From the NCBI GenBank assembly GCA_001899285.1, contig MKWA01000004.1, forward strand, positions 72,742 to 122,924: DNA of 50,183 bases. Direction: 5' to 3'. The position numbers were made by a program, and so were the translations under genes. This DNA is from Rhizobiales bacterium 64-17 (GTDB lineage Bacteria > Pseudomonadota > Alphaproteobacteria > Rhizobiales > Xanthobacteraceae). Of this stretch, positions 24,884-33,486 are shown piece after piece. Positions within the stretch are counted from its first letter, which is position 1. Each line of letters starts with the position of its first letter. The notes beneath the pieces were generated by a model that worked only from the letters and a program-made list of their open reading frames with translations, was not told the origin of the DNA and did not search any database.

Positions 24884-24927
24884 GCGCTTCCGTCCCGACA
24901 ATCAACGCGATTATTGTTGTTGGGGCG

Positions 24928-24956
24928 AGATTGAAGACCGCTAAAAACGCTGTCAA
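24928..24956 (-). promoter_or_regulatory. Putative promoter of the flavoprotein-ABC-ETF operon
   Basis: A consensus -35, TTGACA (24956-24951 on the minus strand), is followed after 17 bp by CAATCT, a weak -10. It lies directly downstream of the inverted repeat at 24962-25000 and about 45 bp upstream of the ATG at 24883. Confidence 0.45.
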
Positions 24957-24961
24957 ACCTT

Positions 24962-25000
24962 CGTTTCATTTTTTGACAAGCATATTGGAAAAATGAAACG
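24962..25000. promoter_or_regulatory. Inverted repeat operator CGTTTCATTTTT / AAAAATGAAACG
   Basis: Perfect 12-bp arms (24962-24973 and 24989-25000) flank a 15-bp centre. The GTTTCAT/ATGAAAC half sites equal those at 15030-15046. The position just upstream of the -35 suggests an activator or repressor site, most likely for one of the IclR proteins. Confidence 0.55.
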
Positions 25001-25040
25001 AGGTTGTTTAGGAGGTTTCACACAGTGAATTATGGATCAC

Positions 25041-26462
25041 TCAGTGAAAACCGATCAGGCGCCACCACAGGAATTGCGACGGTACGGCAACAAGCGAAGT
25101 CACCAGACCGATCCACAGCACCGAAACCGCGGCCGCACGATGCGGCACGTTCGCCATCTGAAAGCCGACCACCGTCGGCGGCACCTGATACGGGAGCAGC
25201 AGCATCGAGTATCCCATGACGATCGTACCGACCACGATGTCGATCGGCAGCCCTGACAAACGGGCCAGGTCTTGCGCCAGCGAAGGCAACAACGCAGCCA
25301 TTCCTCCGTGGGTCGCGAGCAATCCCATTGCAGAGGCGATACCGGTGAGAAGGGCAGCCTCCCTGAGACTCCCGTCGGCGCTCAATCCGACCAGCGATGC
25401 GAGGTGGACGGCTGCCGCGGAACCCAAGCCGGAAACGGCGATGAAATTTCCAAGCCCGAGGATTCCGGCGACAAAGAACAGAGGCCGCATGTTGACCAGC
25501 GCGCTGAACTGCGAAACCGGCACGATATCGATGCCCGGGAACATGAAGATGATCGCGACCGTTAGCGCAATCCAGGCTGGCGAAATGCCGTGCGCGAAGT
25601 CGGTGATCCACAGCGCTAACGCGACCGCGAGCACGAGCGCAACAAAGTTTCGACCCGGTGGATCGACCACCGCTTTCGCGGTATCGCGCGGAATTGGCAC
25701 GATAGGCGTTCTGTAGGCAAAGGAAACCAGAACCACGGCAATCGCCGCCTTGAGCAGCGACAGCGCGGGAAAATAAGTGAGAAAGTAGCTCGCGTACTGC
25801 AGATGGACATGCAGGTTCTTTTCCAGGCTACCGACGAGAGCCATATTCGGAACATTTGCCGGAAGGATGCCGGTGCCGAAATAGTAGTTCATCAGCACCG
25901 CTGTAACGACGAGCCCGTGACGCCCGCGGCCGGCCGGCATGCCCAACGCATCGCAAATGGCCAGAACGACGGGCGTCATGAGGATGACCCGCGTCATGCT
26001 GGATGGGACAAGAAAGCTTAAAATCAACGACAACAGGGTGATTGCAAGTACGGCCTGCGTGTAAGTGCCTTTAACTCTCGCAATGACCGGCACCGCGATC
26101 GCGCGATCGAGACCGGTACGGCGGACCGCTGCTCCGATGACCAGACCGCCGAAAACCAGCCAGAGAGCGCCTGTTGTAAAACCGGAAAAGACGACATCCG
26201 GGCTGCCTGTTCCCGAAAGACTTGCAGCGGAAAAAAATATCAGCGCCGTCTGGTCTTCTGGCAATGCTCCCGTCGCCCATAGCAGGGTCGTTGCGATTGC
26301 GATCGCAGCCGGCTGCCACAATCCGGGTTGGACGCCGAACACGGCCGACACTGTCGCGATGCAGATCGCTGACAGCGCCACAATACGAATGATGATCCTG
26401 GGAGACAGTCTCGAATTCGCTATCTTTCGGAGCGAAGCAGCTCGCAACACATCATCCGCCAT
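25041..26462 (-). CDS. DASS/SLC13-type anion (dicarboxylate) transporter
   Basis: The 473-residue protein is hydrophobic throughout, with about 11-12 membrane segments, and has internal two-fold organisation. Family-like elements are FLVPSSMTRVILMTPVVLAI in the first half and LLATHGGMAALLP in the second, corresponding to the SNT-like substrate and sodium sites of DASS carriers, though not in exact SNT form. It would bring a di- or tricarboxylate or related anion across the inner membrane with sodium. It stands between the flavoprotein operon and an SDR gene, both on the same strand. It ends 157 bp before the flavoprotein start and may share a transcript with the SDR upstream. Confidence 0.85.
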   Translation of the reverse strand: MADDVLRAASLRKIANSRLSPRIIIRIVALSAICIATVSAVFGVQPGLWQPAAIAIATTLLWATGALPEDQTALIFFSAASLSGTGSPDVVFSGFTTGALWLVFGGLVIGAAVRRTGLDRAIAVPVIARVKGTYTQAVLAITLLSLILSFLVPSSMTRVILMTPVVLAICDALGMPAGRGRHGLVVTAVLMNYYFGTGILPANVPNMALVGSLEKNLHVHLQYASYFLTYFPALSLLKAAIAVVLVSFAYRTPIVPIPRDTAKAVVDPPGRNFVALVLAVALALWITDFAHGISPAWIALTVAIIFMFPGIDIVPVSQFSALVNMRPLFFVAGILGLGNFIAVSGLGSAAAVHLASLVGLSADGSLREAALLTGIASAMGLLATHGGMAALLPSLAQDLARLSGLPIDIVVGTIVMGYSMLLLPYQVPPTVVGFQMANVPHRAAAVSVLWIGLVTSLVAVPSQFLWWRLIGFH

Positions 26463-26532
26463 CGCCGATCAACCTATTGCTCGGATTTTTCCCGCCGCGG
26501 CGGCATCTGTCGGCAAGCGCGCCATTCGGCGC

Positions 26533-27333
26533 CTACATGTACCGACCACCCGCACAGATGATGCGGTCACCGGTCACATAGGACGATTCATCGGACGCCA
26601 GAAACAGCGCGACGTTTGCGACTTCTTGCGAGTTGCCCAAACGACCGAGCGGTGTTCCGCCGCCTGCCGTACCGAGCGCAGAACCATCGCTTCCAGCGCC
26701 CTTCTCGCCCATGTAAGGAACACCGCCGCCTTCCGGATACCATTCGGGATTTCGTCTGGCCGTATCGATATGGCCGACCGCAATCAGGTTTGCGCGGATT
26801 CCATAGGGGCCTAATTCCAGCGCCAGCGATTTGATCAATCCATAAAGGCCGGTCTTCGAAGCGACCACATGCGCGCGCAGCGGTTGACCGGTCATTGACG
26901 CGAGACCGCCGAGCGCCACGATGCTGCCCGTGGCGCGTCGTTTGATCATGCTCGGCGCAAGAGCCTTCGCGAAGTAAAACGTCGAATGCAGATTGACTGC
27001 AAAAACATTGTGCCATTCTTCGTAGCTTATTTCCCAGAACGGCTTGTGCGGACGAAGCGCCGCGACACAGGCAAGAATGTCGACGCCACCGAACGCGTCA
27101 AGGCCCTGAGCCACGACCTTCTCTACATTCTCATGCTTCCCTACATCGGCCAGCACGGGCAAAACCTTGACCCCAAACGCTTCGCACTCTTTCGCAGTCT
27201 CGGTCAGAGCAGAGCCCATTTCGCGGGCCACCAGGACAAGATTGGCACCTTCCCGCGCGTAGGTCGTCGCGATCGCTTTACCGATATTTCGCGCCGCACC
27301 GGAAACGATCGCCGTTTTTCCTTTGAGCCGCAT
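26533..27333 (-). CDS. SDR-family protein with altered catalytic triad
   Basis: This 266-residue protein has the Rossmann fold of short-chain dehydrogenases: nucleotide motif SGAARNIG (residues 11-18), Asn114 in FAVNLHS, and C-terminal SYVTGDRIICAGG. In the active-site segment RAHVVASK the Lys is kept (Lys160), but the Tyr position is Val156 and the Ser position is Gly143; the NNAG motif is also degenerate. The usual redox chemistry is therefore unlikely unless another residue substitutes. GGGGAGG precedes the ATG at 27333. It is divergent from a methyltransferase gene with a 264-bp gap in which no clear signal is seen. Confidence 0.88.
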   Translation of the reverse strand: MRLKGKTAIVSGAARNIGKAIATTYAREGANLVLVAREMGSALTETAKECEAFGVKVLPVLADVGKHENVEKVVAQGLDAFGGVDILACVAALRPHKPFWEISYEEWHNVFAVNLHSTFYFAKALAPSMIKRRATGSIVALGGLASMTGQPLRAHVVASKTGLYGLIKSLALELGPYGIRANLIAVGHIDTARRNPEWYPEGGGVPYMGEKGAGSDGSALGTAGGGTPLGRLGNSQEVANVALFLASDESSYVTGDRIICAGGRYM

Positions 27334-27597
27334 GAACCTCCCCTCGCCATTGCGTAATCGTATCGCACACCATTGCAGGGGCGCCCTACCGTCAAGGAAC
27401 ATCGGACCTCGACATCAGGGCGGTCCATCAGATGGAACGATTAGGCCAAGAGTCGTTTCACTTCGGTCGCGCCGCCAACAGACGCCATCACGTAACAGCT
27501 TGTCGCGCGGCTCAAGGGGATGGAATGTGTTGCCGTCGACAACAGCATCACGAAATTTCCGGCACTCTGCGCTAACTTCGCGAACAAGGATGGTGAA

Positions 27598-28206
27598 ATG
27601 AGCGAGTACGAACGCTGGGAGCGCCGATACGATGCTCCTCGATATATATTCGGGGAAGAACCGAATGCGTTTCTCGCCTCGTGCGAAAGCATGCTTCCCG
27701 ACCACGGCACGGCATTGGCGGTCGCCGATGGTGAAGGGCGAAATGGGGTGTGGCTCTCCCGTAAGGGCTTGACAGTCACATCGGTCGATTTTTCACCGAC
27801 AGGTCAGCAAAAAGCACGCGCTCTGGCACGCAACCACGGCGTCAACGTCACATTGATACAGGCAGACCTCCATAATTGGACAGCCTCACCTGAAACGTTC
27901 GATGTCGCCGTCGATATTTTCACACAATTCAGCGATCCCGACCAAAGGCAGGCGAGGTGGGACAATCTCAAACACGCCTTGAAGCATGGCGGGCTCCTGA
28001 TCCTTGCAGGCTATACGCCCAAGCAACTGGATTATGGTACCGGCGGCCCGAAAGTGTTCGAGCGGTTTTATACAAGGGGATTGCTGACGGACGTGTTTGG
28101 AGATTTTCACCAACTCGTCATCACCGAATCCGAGGTCGAAATGAGCGAAGGTTCGGACCACACCGGCATGTCCGCCATCATCACACTGACCGGATTCAAG
28201 CCCTGA
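27598..28206 (+). CDS. Class I SAM-dependent methyltransferase (TehB-like)
   Basis: The 202-residue protein has a class I methyltransferase fold. Motif I appears as ALAVADGEGRNGVWLS (usually LDLGCGEGRN), the acidic loop as VTSVDFSPTGQQKA, and the post-I motif as LIQADLHNW. AAGGA lies upstream of the ATG at 27598; the frame open upstream of it is not needed. It resembles TehB and thiol/tellurite methyltransferase-like proteins. Its role among catabolic genes is unclear; it could detoxify a reactive intermediate or be unrelated. It is followed by 139 bp carrying two copies of the putative IclR operator. Confidence 0.85.
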   Translation: MSEYERWERRYDAPRYIFGEEPNAFLASCESMLPDHGTALAVADGEGRNGVWLSRKGLTVTSVDFSPTGQQKARALARNHGVNVTLIQADLHNWTASPETFDVAVDIFTQFSDPDQRQARWDNLKHALKHGGLLILAGYTPKQLDYGTGGPKVFERFYTRGLLTDVFGDFHQLVITESEVEMSEGSDHTGMSAIITLTGFKP

Positions 28207-28285
28207 CGAGATTCGGGGCGTGGACCTGTGTCCGCAATTTCCGACGAGAGCGGACCGATCTTCGCTTTGCTGCAACGCAAAAAAA

Positions 28286-28332
28286 GTTTCGCTAGACATG
28301 CAGCAATCGCGCTCTATTTTCGTCTAGTAAAA
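28286..28332. promoter_or_regulatory. Two operator-like sites upstream of the double CoA-transferase
   Basis: GTTTCGCTAGACATG (28286-28300) and TTTTCGTCTAGTAAAA (28317-28332) share the CTAG-centred motif found at 32533, 44088 and 45982. Their CTAG centres are 32 bp apart, three helical turns, so two dimers could bind the same face. The start codon is 14 bp downstream of the second site. Confidence 0.6.
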
Positions 28333-28345
28333 CCGTTTTTATCAG

Positions 28346-30481
28346 ATGGAACGCGGCGTGATGGCTTCTTCCGCACAATCCCTGCCCTTCGAAGACCTTG
28401 TTGTCGTCGAATTGGGCGATCGTCTGGGCGCCGCGGCGTGCGGGTCTTTACTCGCCTCGGTGGGCGCCACCGTCATCGCGATCGAGCCCGCTGAGCCTAT
28501 ACGAACCGGCAAGCACCTAACCCGCGCCATTTCAATGGCCGGCAAGCAAAGCCTGGTCGTGCGGCCCGGTTCGGATGAGGATCAGAAGCTCCTGCACACG
28601 GCTCTTGCGGCTGCCGATGTCGTGATCATCTCGAGTGATATTCCCGGTGCTCCTGACTATGCCGGTCACATCAGCAAGGATGCGATTGTCTGCGATGTGG
28701 CGGCCTTCCCGGACAACGTTCCGCATGCCGACAGAATGGACGACAAGCTGATACAGGCTTTGTCGGGCATCGGCATCGTGACCGGGACTGCGGACGGCAT
28801 GCCGACGCTGTCGGATGCAGCCATCCTGGAACTCGGCGCAGGCATTTACGCAGCAGCGGCGGTGGTCGCCGCGCTGCGGGTCAGGCGAATGCATGGTGGC
28901 GGCCAGCACGTCGGATCGAGCCTTTATGGCACCGGCGTCAACGGGCTGGTGACATTTCTACCCTTCCACTTCAGCGGCAAGATGCCGTCACGCGGCGGCA
29001 ACCGCCATCCGATGTGCGCGCCATGGAATGCCTATCAGGCCACCGACGGATGGCTCCTCCTGTGCTCCGCCAACGATGACCAGTGGCGGCGGCTTTGCAA
29101 TCTCATGGGCCGGGGCGCGCTCGCGGATACCGGCGATCTGGCGACGTTGGCAGGCCGCATCAAGCACATCGATACGACGGACGCCGTAGTCCAGGCATGG
29201 GTCGGAACGAAATCGGTTTATGAAGCTGTCACCGCGCTCGGTAGCGCGGGTATCGCCGCTGGCCCGATCGTTCCGGTCGAGGAACTCGGTGAAAACGCCA
29301 ACGTAAAGCATCGCAGCACGGTGCGGCATTTGCTCGATCCTGAAACAAACACACGCGTGGCCGTAGCGGCGCCGCCGCTTAAACTCGGTCGTACCCCGTC
29401 GGCAATTCCAGCGCGGAACTCCGGCCGCGATTTTGTGCGCGGCATGCAGGAAAAGCCCACGCAGGCCGCACCGACGAAGAACACGCAGATACGCCCTCTC
29501 GCCGGCCTTCGCGTACTTGAAATCGGGCAGTACACGACCGCGCCGCTTGCTGCGAAGCAGTTGGCGACGCTCGGTGCCGATGTTTTGAAGATCGAGCCCC
29601 TCACCGGTGAATCATCGCGCGCATGGCCGCCTCACCTGAACGGTGAGAGCTATTTCTTTACAATGAACAATGCGAACAAGCGCAGCCTTGCCGCTGATCT
29701 GCGCCGGCCCGACGATCGCGCGCTGTTCGTGGAACTGATAAAAAAATCCGATGTCTTGGTTGAGAATCTGAAACCCGGCTCGCTCGCGCGTCTTGGTTTT
29801 TCCTACGAGGAACTCAAGAAGATCAACCCCCGACTTGTCTATTCCGCCATCTCCGGTTACGGCGCGGATTCGATTTACCCTGGGCGTCCCGCCTTCGATA
29901 CCGTCATTCAAGCGATGTGCGGGCTCATGGACCTGACCCGCGCGGAGGGCGTACCGACTAAAATCGGCATTTCGATTGCCGATACGCTCGGCGGCACCAC
30001 GAGCCTGTTCTGCATCCTGGCAATGCTTGAGCAGCGCGACCGCACGGGCATCGGCGCCTTCATCGATCTCGCGATGCAGGATGTCGGCATATGGGCAACC
30101 CAAAACGCATGGATGACCGGGAACCGACACCCGCACACGACGCTCGCCTGCAAGGACGGCTACGTCGCCGTGCTAGCCACAACCGATAAAACAACGTACA
30201 CGCTCCAATCGGCAGGTATCGATCCCAAAGCATCCACGCGCGATGAAACCGTCGCTGCGCTGTTCAAGCACGATCTGGCCGCCGCCCCCGTTCGCAGCGT
30301 CGACGAAATCGGCGTTTCGGATCAACGCGACAACGGCTTTATCCGCATGGTGCAGGCCGGTGAACGCCGCTGGCCGCTGCTCGAACCGCCGTTCCGGCTG
30401 TCGCGCATGCGAGACTATCCGTTGAATCCGATCGGCGCCCTGGGTGCGGCGAACGAAGATTTTCGCCGCACCGAATCCTGA
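28346..30481 (+). CDS. Double-domain CaiB/BaiF (family III) CoA-transferase
   Basis: At 711 residues it is about twice the normal 400, with two family III CoA-transferase domains in tandem (about residues 16-365 and 385-700). The second is canonical: GLRVLEIGQYTTAPLAAKQL, VLVENLKPGSLARLGF and ISGYGADSIYPGRPAFD, with the predicted catalytic Asp near 545 in ISIADTLGG. The first is more divergent but keeps a candidate Asp near 157 in TLSDAAILEL and GGNRHPMCAPWNAY. Such enzymes move CoA between carboxylates through Asp-thioester intermediates. In this family an active site is built from two intertwined subunits, so the fusion may be an obligate internal pair. Two operator-like sites lie just upstream. 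Confidence 0.93.
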   Translation: MERGVMASSAQSLPFEDLVVVELGDRLGAAACGSLLASVGATVIAIEPAEPIRTGKHLTRAISMAGKQSLVVRPGSDEDQKLLHTALAAADVVIISSDIPGAPDYAGHISKDAIVCDVAAFPDNVPHADRMDDKLIQALSGIGIVTGTADGMPTLSDAAILELGAGIYAAAAVVAALRVRRMHGGGQHVGSSLYGTGVNGLVTFLPFHFSGKMPSRGGNRHPMCAPWNAYQATDGWLLLCSANDDQWRRLCNLMGRGALADTGDLATLAGRIKHIDTTDAVVQAWVGTKSVYEAVTALGSAGIAAGPIVPVEELGENANVKHRSTVRHLLDPETNTRVAVAAPPLKLGRTPSAIPARNSGRDFVRGMQEKPTQAAPTKNTQIRPLAGLRVLEIGQYTTAPLAAKQLATLGADVLKIEPLTGESSRAWPPHLNGESYFFTMNNANKRSLAADLRRPDDRALFVELIKKSDVLVENLKPGSLARLGFSYEELKKINPRLVYSAISGYGADSIYPGRPAFDTVIQAMCGLMDLTRAEGVPTKIGISIADTLGGTTSLFCILAMLEQRDRTGIGAFIDLAMQDVGIWATQNAWMTGNRHPHTTLACKDGYVAVLATTDKTTYTLQSAGIDPKASTRDETVAALFKHDLAAAPVRSVDEIGVSDQRDNGFIRMVQAGERRWPLLEPPFRLSRMRDYPLNPIGALGAANEDFRRTES

Positions 30482-31651
30482 TCAACCGGCCTTCGGCGCG
30501 CGAAATGCGTCGAATCCCGTCAGTTCCCGGCCGATCATCAGCGCGAGGATTTCGTTGGTGCCATCCGGCACCAGCAACATGCGCGCGTCGCGATAAAGCT
30601 GCTCCAGGCGCAGTTCACGGCTGGTCCCCATCGCTCCATGCAGCCCCATCGCCAGCGACACCGCCTCAAGACAGGCATTCGTCGCGTAGCGTTTTGCCAT
30701 CGCCGACAGACCGTTGCTCCGACCGCCTCGATCGGATTCCGCCAGCGCGCGATAGCAGATGAGGCGGCTGGTCTCGACAGCCGTCGCGATGTCCGCCAGA
30801 CGCTCTTGAACAAGCTGCGTGCTGCCGATCAACCGGCCGAACTGCTTTCGCACGCCCGCATATTCGATCGCCGCGTCAAGGGCGCGCTGCGCCAAATAAA
30901 CGGCGCTCAAGCCCATCAGCGGCCGGTTGATGTTCCATGTGAGCGTCAATACGCGCGCGGCATCGCCCGTTTCGCCCAGCGCGTTCTCCATCGGAACCGT
31001 ACAGTCGTCGAACAGGAGTTCGGACAAATGGCCCTGCCGCAAGCCGATCGTCGGGATTTCGAGCGCTTCGTAGGGCGACTCGGACCGCTCGACAGCAATG
31101 CGCCGCATGGCGCTCTTGGCACCTGCTCCTTCGGCGCCGACGCACGTCACCACCGCCAGATCACTGATGCTGCCGTTGGTGATCCACATCTTGCGTCCGT
31201 TGACCACCAGCTTGCCCGCCTTTTCCTCCACACGCGTTTTGATGCCGCGCGGGTCAGATCCCGTATCGGGCTCCGTCGAGCCGGTGCAGCAGATTCTGCG
31301 TCCGGCGATCAGATCCGGCAGCAGACGCTCGCGCTGTTCGTCGGTGCTTTCCGCGAAAATTCGCGTCGTGCTGACTTCATGAGACAGCAGCGCAATGGCG
31401 ACAACGGGCGGCAATTGCTCGTAAACCATACCGTAATCGAGCATGGCCATGCCCGATCCGCCGGCCTCGAGCGGAAGACGGGGAGCGGTCAAACCTTCCC
31501 GCGCAAAAACGGAAAAAATGCGCAGCATATCCGCCTTGCTCAGCGGCTTGTCTGCATCGCTGGCATCGAGAATGGGCTGGATATCGGCCGACACCATCCG
31601 TCGAGCAGATTCCACCAGCAAAACCTGATCTTCTGTACGTTCGAAATTCAT
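30482..31651 (-). CDS. Acyl-CoA dehydrogenase (1 of 2)
   Basis: The 389-residue protein has the full acyl-CoA dehydrogenase fold, with FAD/substrate motifs CCTGSTEPDTGSDPRG and GRKMWITNGS and the C-terminal LEQLYRDARMLLVPDGTNEI. The YEGT Glu of medium-chain enzymes is Asp363 (PDGT). The alternative Glu of the isovaleryl-CoA type, seen in the second dehydrogenase of this window as FNVER, is replaced here (WNINR). Asp363 is therefore the likely base. The ATG at 31651 lies 5 bp after the stop of the BadH-like SDR, with which it forms an operon. It abuts the convergent CoA-transferase gene. Electrons should go to ETF. Confidence 0.92.
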   Translation of the reverse strand: MNFERTEDQVLLVESARRMVSADIQPILDASDADKPLSKADMLRIFSVFAREGLTAPRLPLEAGGSGMAMLDYGMVYEQLPPVVAIALLSHEVSTTRIFAESTDEQRERLLPDLIAGRRICCTGSTEPDTGSDPRGIKTRVEEKAGKLVVNGRKMWITNGSISDLAVVTCVGAEGAGAKSAMRRIAVERSESPYEALEIPTIGLRQGHLSELLFDDCTVPMENALGETGDAARVLTLTWNINRPLMGLSAVYLAQRALDAAIEYAGVRKQFGRLIGSTQLVQERLADIATAVETSRLICYRALAESDRGGRSNGLSAMAKRYATNACLEAVSLAMGLHGAMGTSRELRLEQLYRDARMLLVPDGTNEILALMIGRELTGFDAFRAPKAG

Positions 31652-31656
31652 GGCGA

Positions 31657-32445
31657 TCACATCATCAAATAGCCGCCGTTGACGCTGACCACCTGTCCGG
31701 TCACCCAACCAGCCCTGTCACTCAGAAGAAACGCAATCATCGCGGCACTATCATCCGGCTCGCCGATGCGGCCGGTCGGATACATCCGCAGAACCGTCTG
31801 GACACGCTTCTGGTATTTCTCCTCGCCCATCGACCTCAGCAGCGAGGCTTCACGCTCCTGGCGCAATTCGGTATTCGTCGCGCCGGGCGACACGACATTC
31901 AGCGTGATACCGGAACGGCCAACCTCCTGAGCCACCGACTTGCATAGCGCAATCACGCCGCCTTTCGCCGCGGCGTAGTACGACAGCCGCGCCTGACCGA
32001 CCCGCGCCGAATCCGACGCCATGCAGACGACACGGCCATACTTGCGTTCGATCATGCCCGGCAGGATCGCATGCAGACACAGCATCGGGCCATGGAGGCA
32101 GATCTTCAGCATCCGCTCCCATTCAGCCGGCTTGGATTCGAGAAACGTATTATCGGCTAGGATAGCCGCGCTGTTGAGGAACAAATCAATCCTGCCGAAT
32201 TGATCGGTTGCCTCACGGACCATCCGTGCAACCTCCTGTTCCGAGGAAATGTCGGCGGCGATGCCAACCGCCGCATTTCCGGTCTCCTCACCGAGCTTTT
32301 TCGCGGACGCGCGCACGAGGTCGCCGTTGATGTCAACTAGCGCGACCTTCACCCCCTCACGCGACAGATTGCGGGCCACCGCATATCCGATGCCGCGGGC
32401 GCCTCCCGTGATCAATGCAACACGGCCTTTTTCGAACAGATCCAT
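31657..32445 (-). CDS. SDR-family dehydrogenase resembling BadH
   Basis: This 262-residue, fully equipped SDR has TGGARGIG (residues 13-20), Ser144 in CMASDSARVG, Tyr157 and Lys161 in YYAAAK, and C-terminal VTGQVVSVNGG. The ILPGMIERKYGRVV and ASDSARVG region is strongly reminiscent of Rhodopseudomonas BadH, 2-hydroxycyclohexanecarboxyl-CoA dehydrogenase, which oxidises the ring hydroxyl before ring opening; this comparison is from memory. GAGGAAC precedes the ATG. It is the first gene of a two-gene unit with the acyl-CoA dehydrogenase and is divergent from the hydratase operon, with an operator-like site between. Confidence 0.92.
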   Translation of the reverse strand: MDLFEKGRVALITGGARGIGYAVARNLSREGVKVALVDINGDLVRASAKKLGEETGNAAVGIAADISSEQEVARMVREATDQFGRIDLFLNSAAILADNTFLESKPAEWERMLKICLHGPMLCLHAILPGMIERKYGRVVCMASDSARVGQARLSYYAAAKGGVIALCKSVAQEVGRSGITLNVVSPGATNTELRQEREASLLRSMGEEKYQKRVQTVLRMYPTGRIGEPDDSAAMIAFLLSDRAGWVTGQVVSVNGGYLMM

Positions 32446-32532
32446 CAGGTTCCTCGCCTTTCAACGCAGCAGCTTACCCGGACCGTGCGCCCGGATCGCT
32501 CATTTCTTAGCCCGGACCAGGGAACGTCTCGA

Positions 32533-32557
32533 TTTCGCTAGACGAACCTAGTTTCAT
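32533..32557. promoter_or_regulatory. Operator-like site between divergent SDR and hydratase operons
   Basis: TTTCGCTAGACGAA (32533-32546) is a CTAG-centred dyad, followed by CCTAGTTTCAT. Read on the minus strand the 21-mer ATGAAACTAGGTTCGTCTAGC matches sites at 44078 and 45972 almost base for base (split here: ATGAAACTAG and GTTCGTCTAGC). It lies between the starts at 32445 and 32695. Confidence 0.65.
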
Positions 32558-32694
32558 TCGGTAGATTAACGCCGTTGTCCCCGAGCCGTCAAATTGCGCT
32601 CTTTCACTTGGCGACGCGTGAGGAATAATGCCCTACCGCCACGCAACCACTGGGCCGGACCGGCGACAAAGTGCGGGCTCAGGAGAATCGCAAC

Positions 32695-33480
32695 GTGACT
32701 CAGTACAAAACGATCCGCGTCGAAATAGACGGGCCTGCTTGCGTGATTACGCTCAACCGTCCTGACCGGCGCAACGCGATCAGCATCGAACTCATGAACG
32801 AGTTGATCGCCGCAATGGCGGCGATCGACGGCGACGGCAGCATCCGCGGCGTCATTATCACCGGCGGCAACGAATATTTTGCCGCGGGCGCCGATCTGAA
32901 TGAGGCGCTGCAGGTCAAGACCGCCGAGCAGGGTCTCGACTACTTCCGCCACTGGCACCGTGTCTGCGACGCGCTGGAAATGTCGAAAAAGCCCGTCATC
33001 GCCGCAATCGAAGGCTTCTGCATGACCGGCGGCTGCGAGCTGGTGCTCGCTTGCGATATTCGGGTCGGAGCCAAGGGTTCGACTTACGCCATTACGTCAG
33101 CGCGTATCGGCACCGTTGCCGGCGCGGGCGGAACACAACGTTTGCCACGCATCGTCGGTACCGCCTACGCGCTGGAGATCCTGTTTGCCGCCGATCCTAT
33201 CTCGGCCGAAGAAGCTTATCGCATGGGCCTCATCAACAAGCTGACCGAAAGCGGCGGCGCTCTTTCCGAAGCGAAGCGCATGGTTGCCCTCTATGCGACG
33301 CGGGCGCCTCTGAGCCTCGCGCTGGTAAAACGCGCCACGCATCGCGGCATGCAGATGGATCTCGCCTCCGGCCTCGAGTTCGAGACGCTTCTTGTGACGA
33401 CCATCTACGGAACCGAAGACAAGCAGGAGGGCATCTCGGCTTTCCTCGAAAAACGCAAGCCGGCCTTCAAAGGCCGTTAA
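32695..33480 (+). CDS. Enoyl-CoA hydratase/isomerase family protein
   Basis: The 261-residue crotonase-fold protein has the oxyanion-hole motifs FAAGADLNE and GFCMTGGCELVLACD (Glu115) and the C-terminal FLEKRKPAFKGR. The second catalytic Glu of classic hydratases, expected near residue 135, is not present (ITSARIGTVAG), so it may be an isomerase, a one-Glu hydratase or a hydrolase. The GTG at 32695 is chosen because AGGAG lies nine bases upstream; the longer frame would use a GTG at 32671 without a site. It is the first gene of a four-gene plus-strand operon with a CoA-transferase, a PrpD protein and an acyl-CoA synthetase. Confidence 0.93.
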   Translation: MTQYKTIRVEIDGPACVITLNRPDRRNAISIELMNELIAAMAAIDGDGSIRGVIITGGNEYFAAGADLNEALQVKTAEQGLDYFRHWHRVCDALEMSKKPVIAAIEGFCMTGGCELVLACDIRVGAKGSTYAITSARIGTVAGAGGTQRLPRIVGTAYALEILFAADPISAEEAYRMGLINKLTESGGALSEAKRMVALYATRAPLSLALVKRATHRGMQMDLASGLEFETLLVTTIYGTEDKQEGISAFLEKRKPAFKGR

Positions 33481-33486
33481 GGCGAC

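Noticed and set aside
27334-27597. Frames in the gap between the SDR and methyltransferase genes
   Set aside because: Short overlapping frames on both strands without ribosome sites or motifs; treated as a divergent promoter region with no clear signal.
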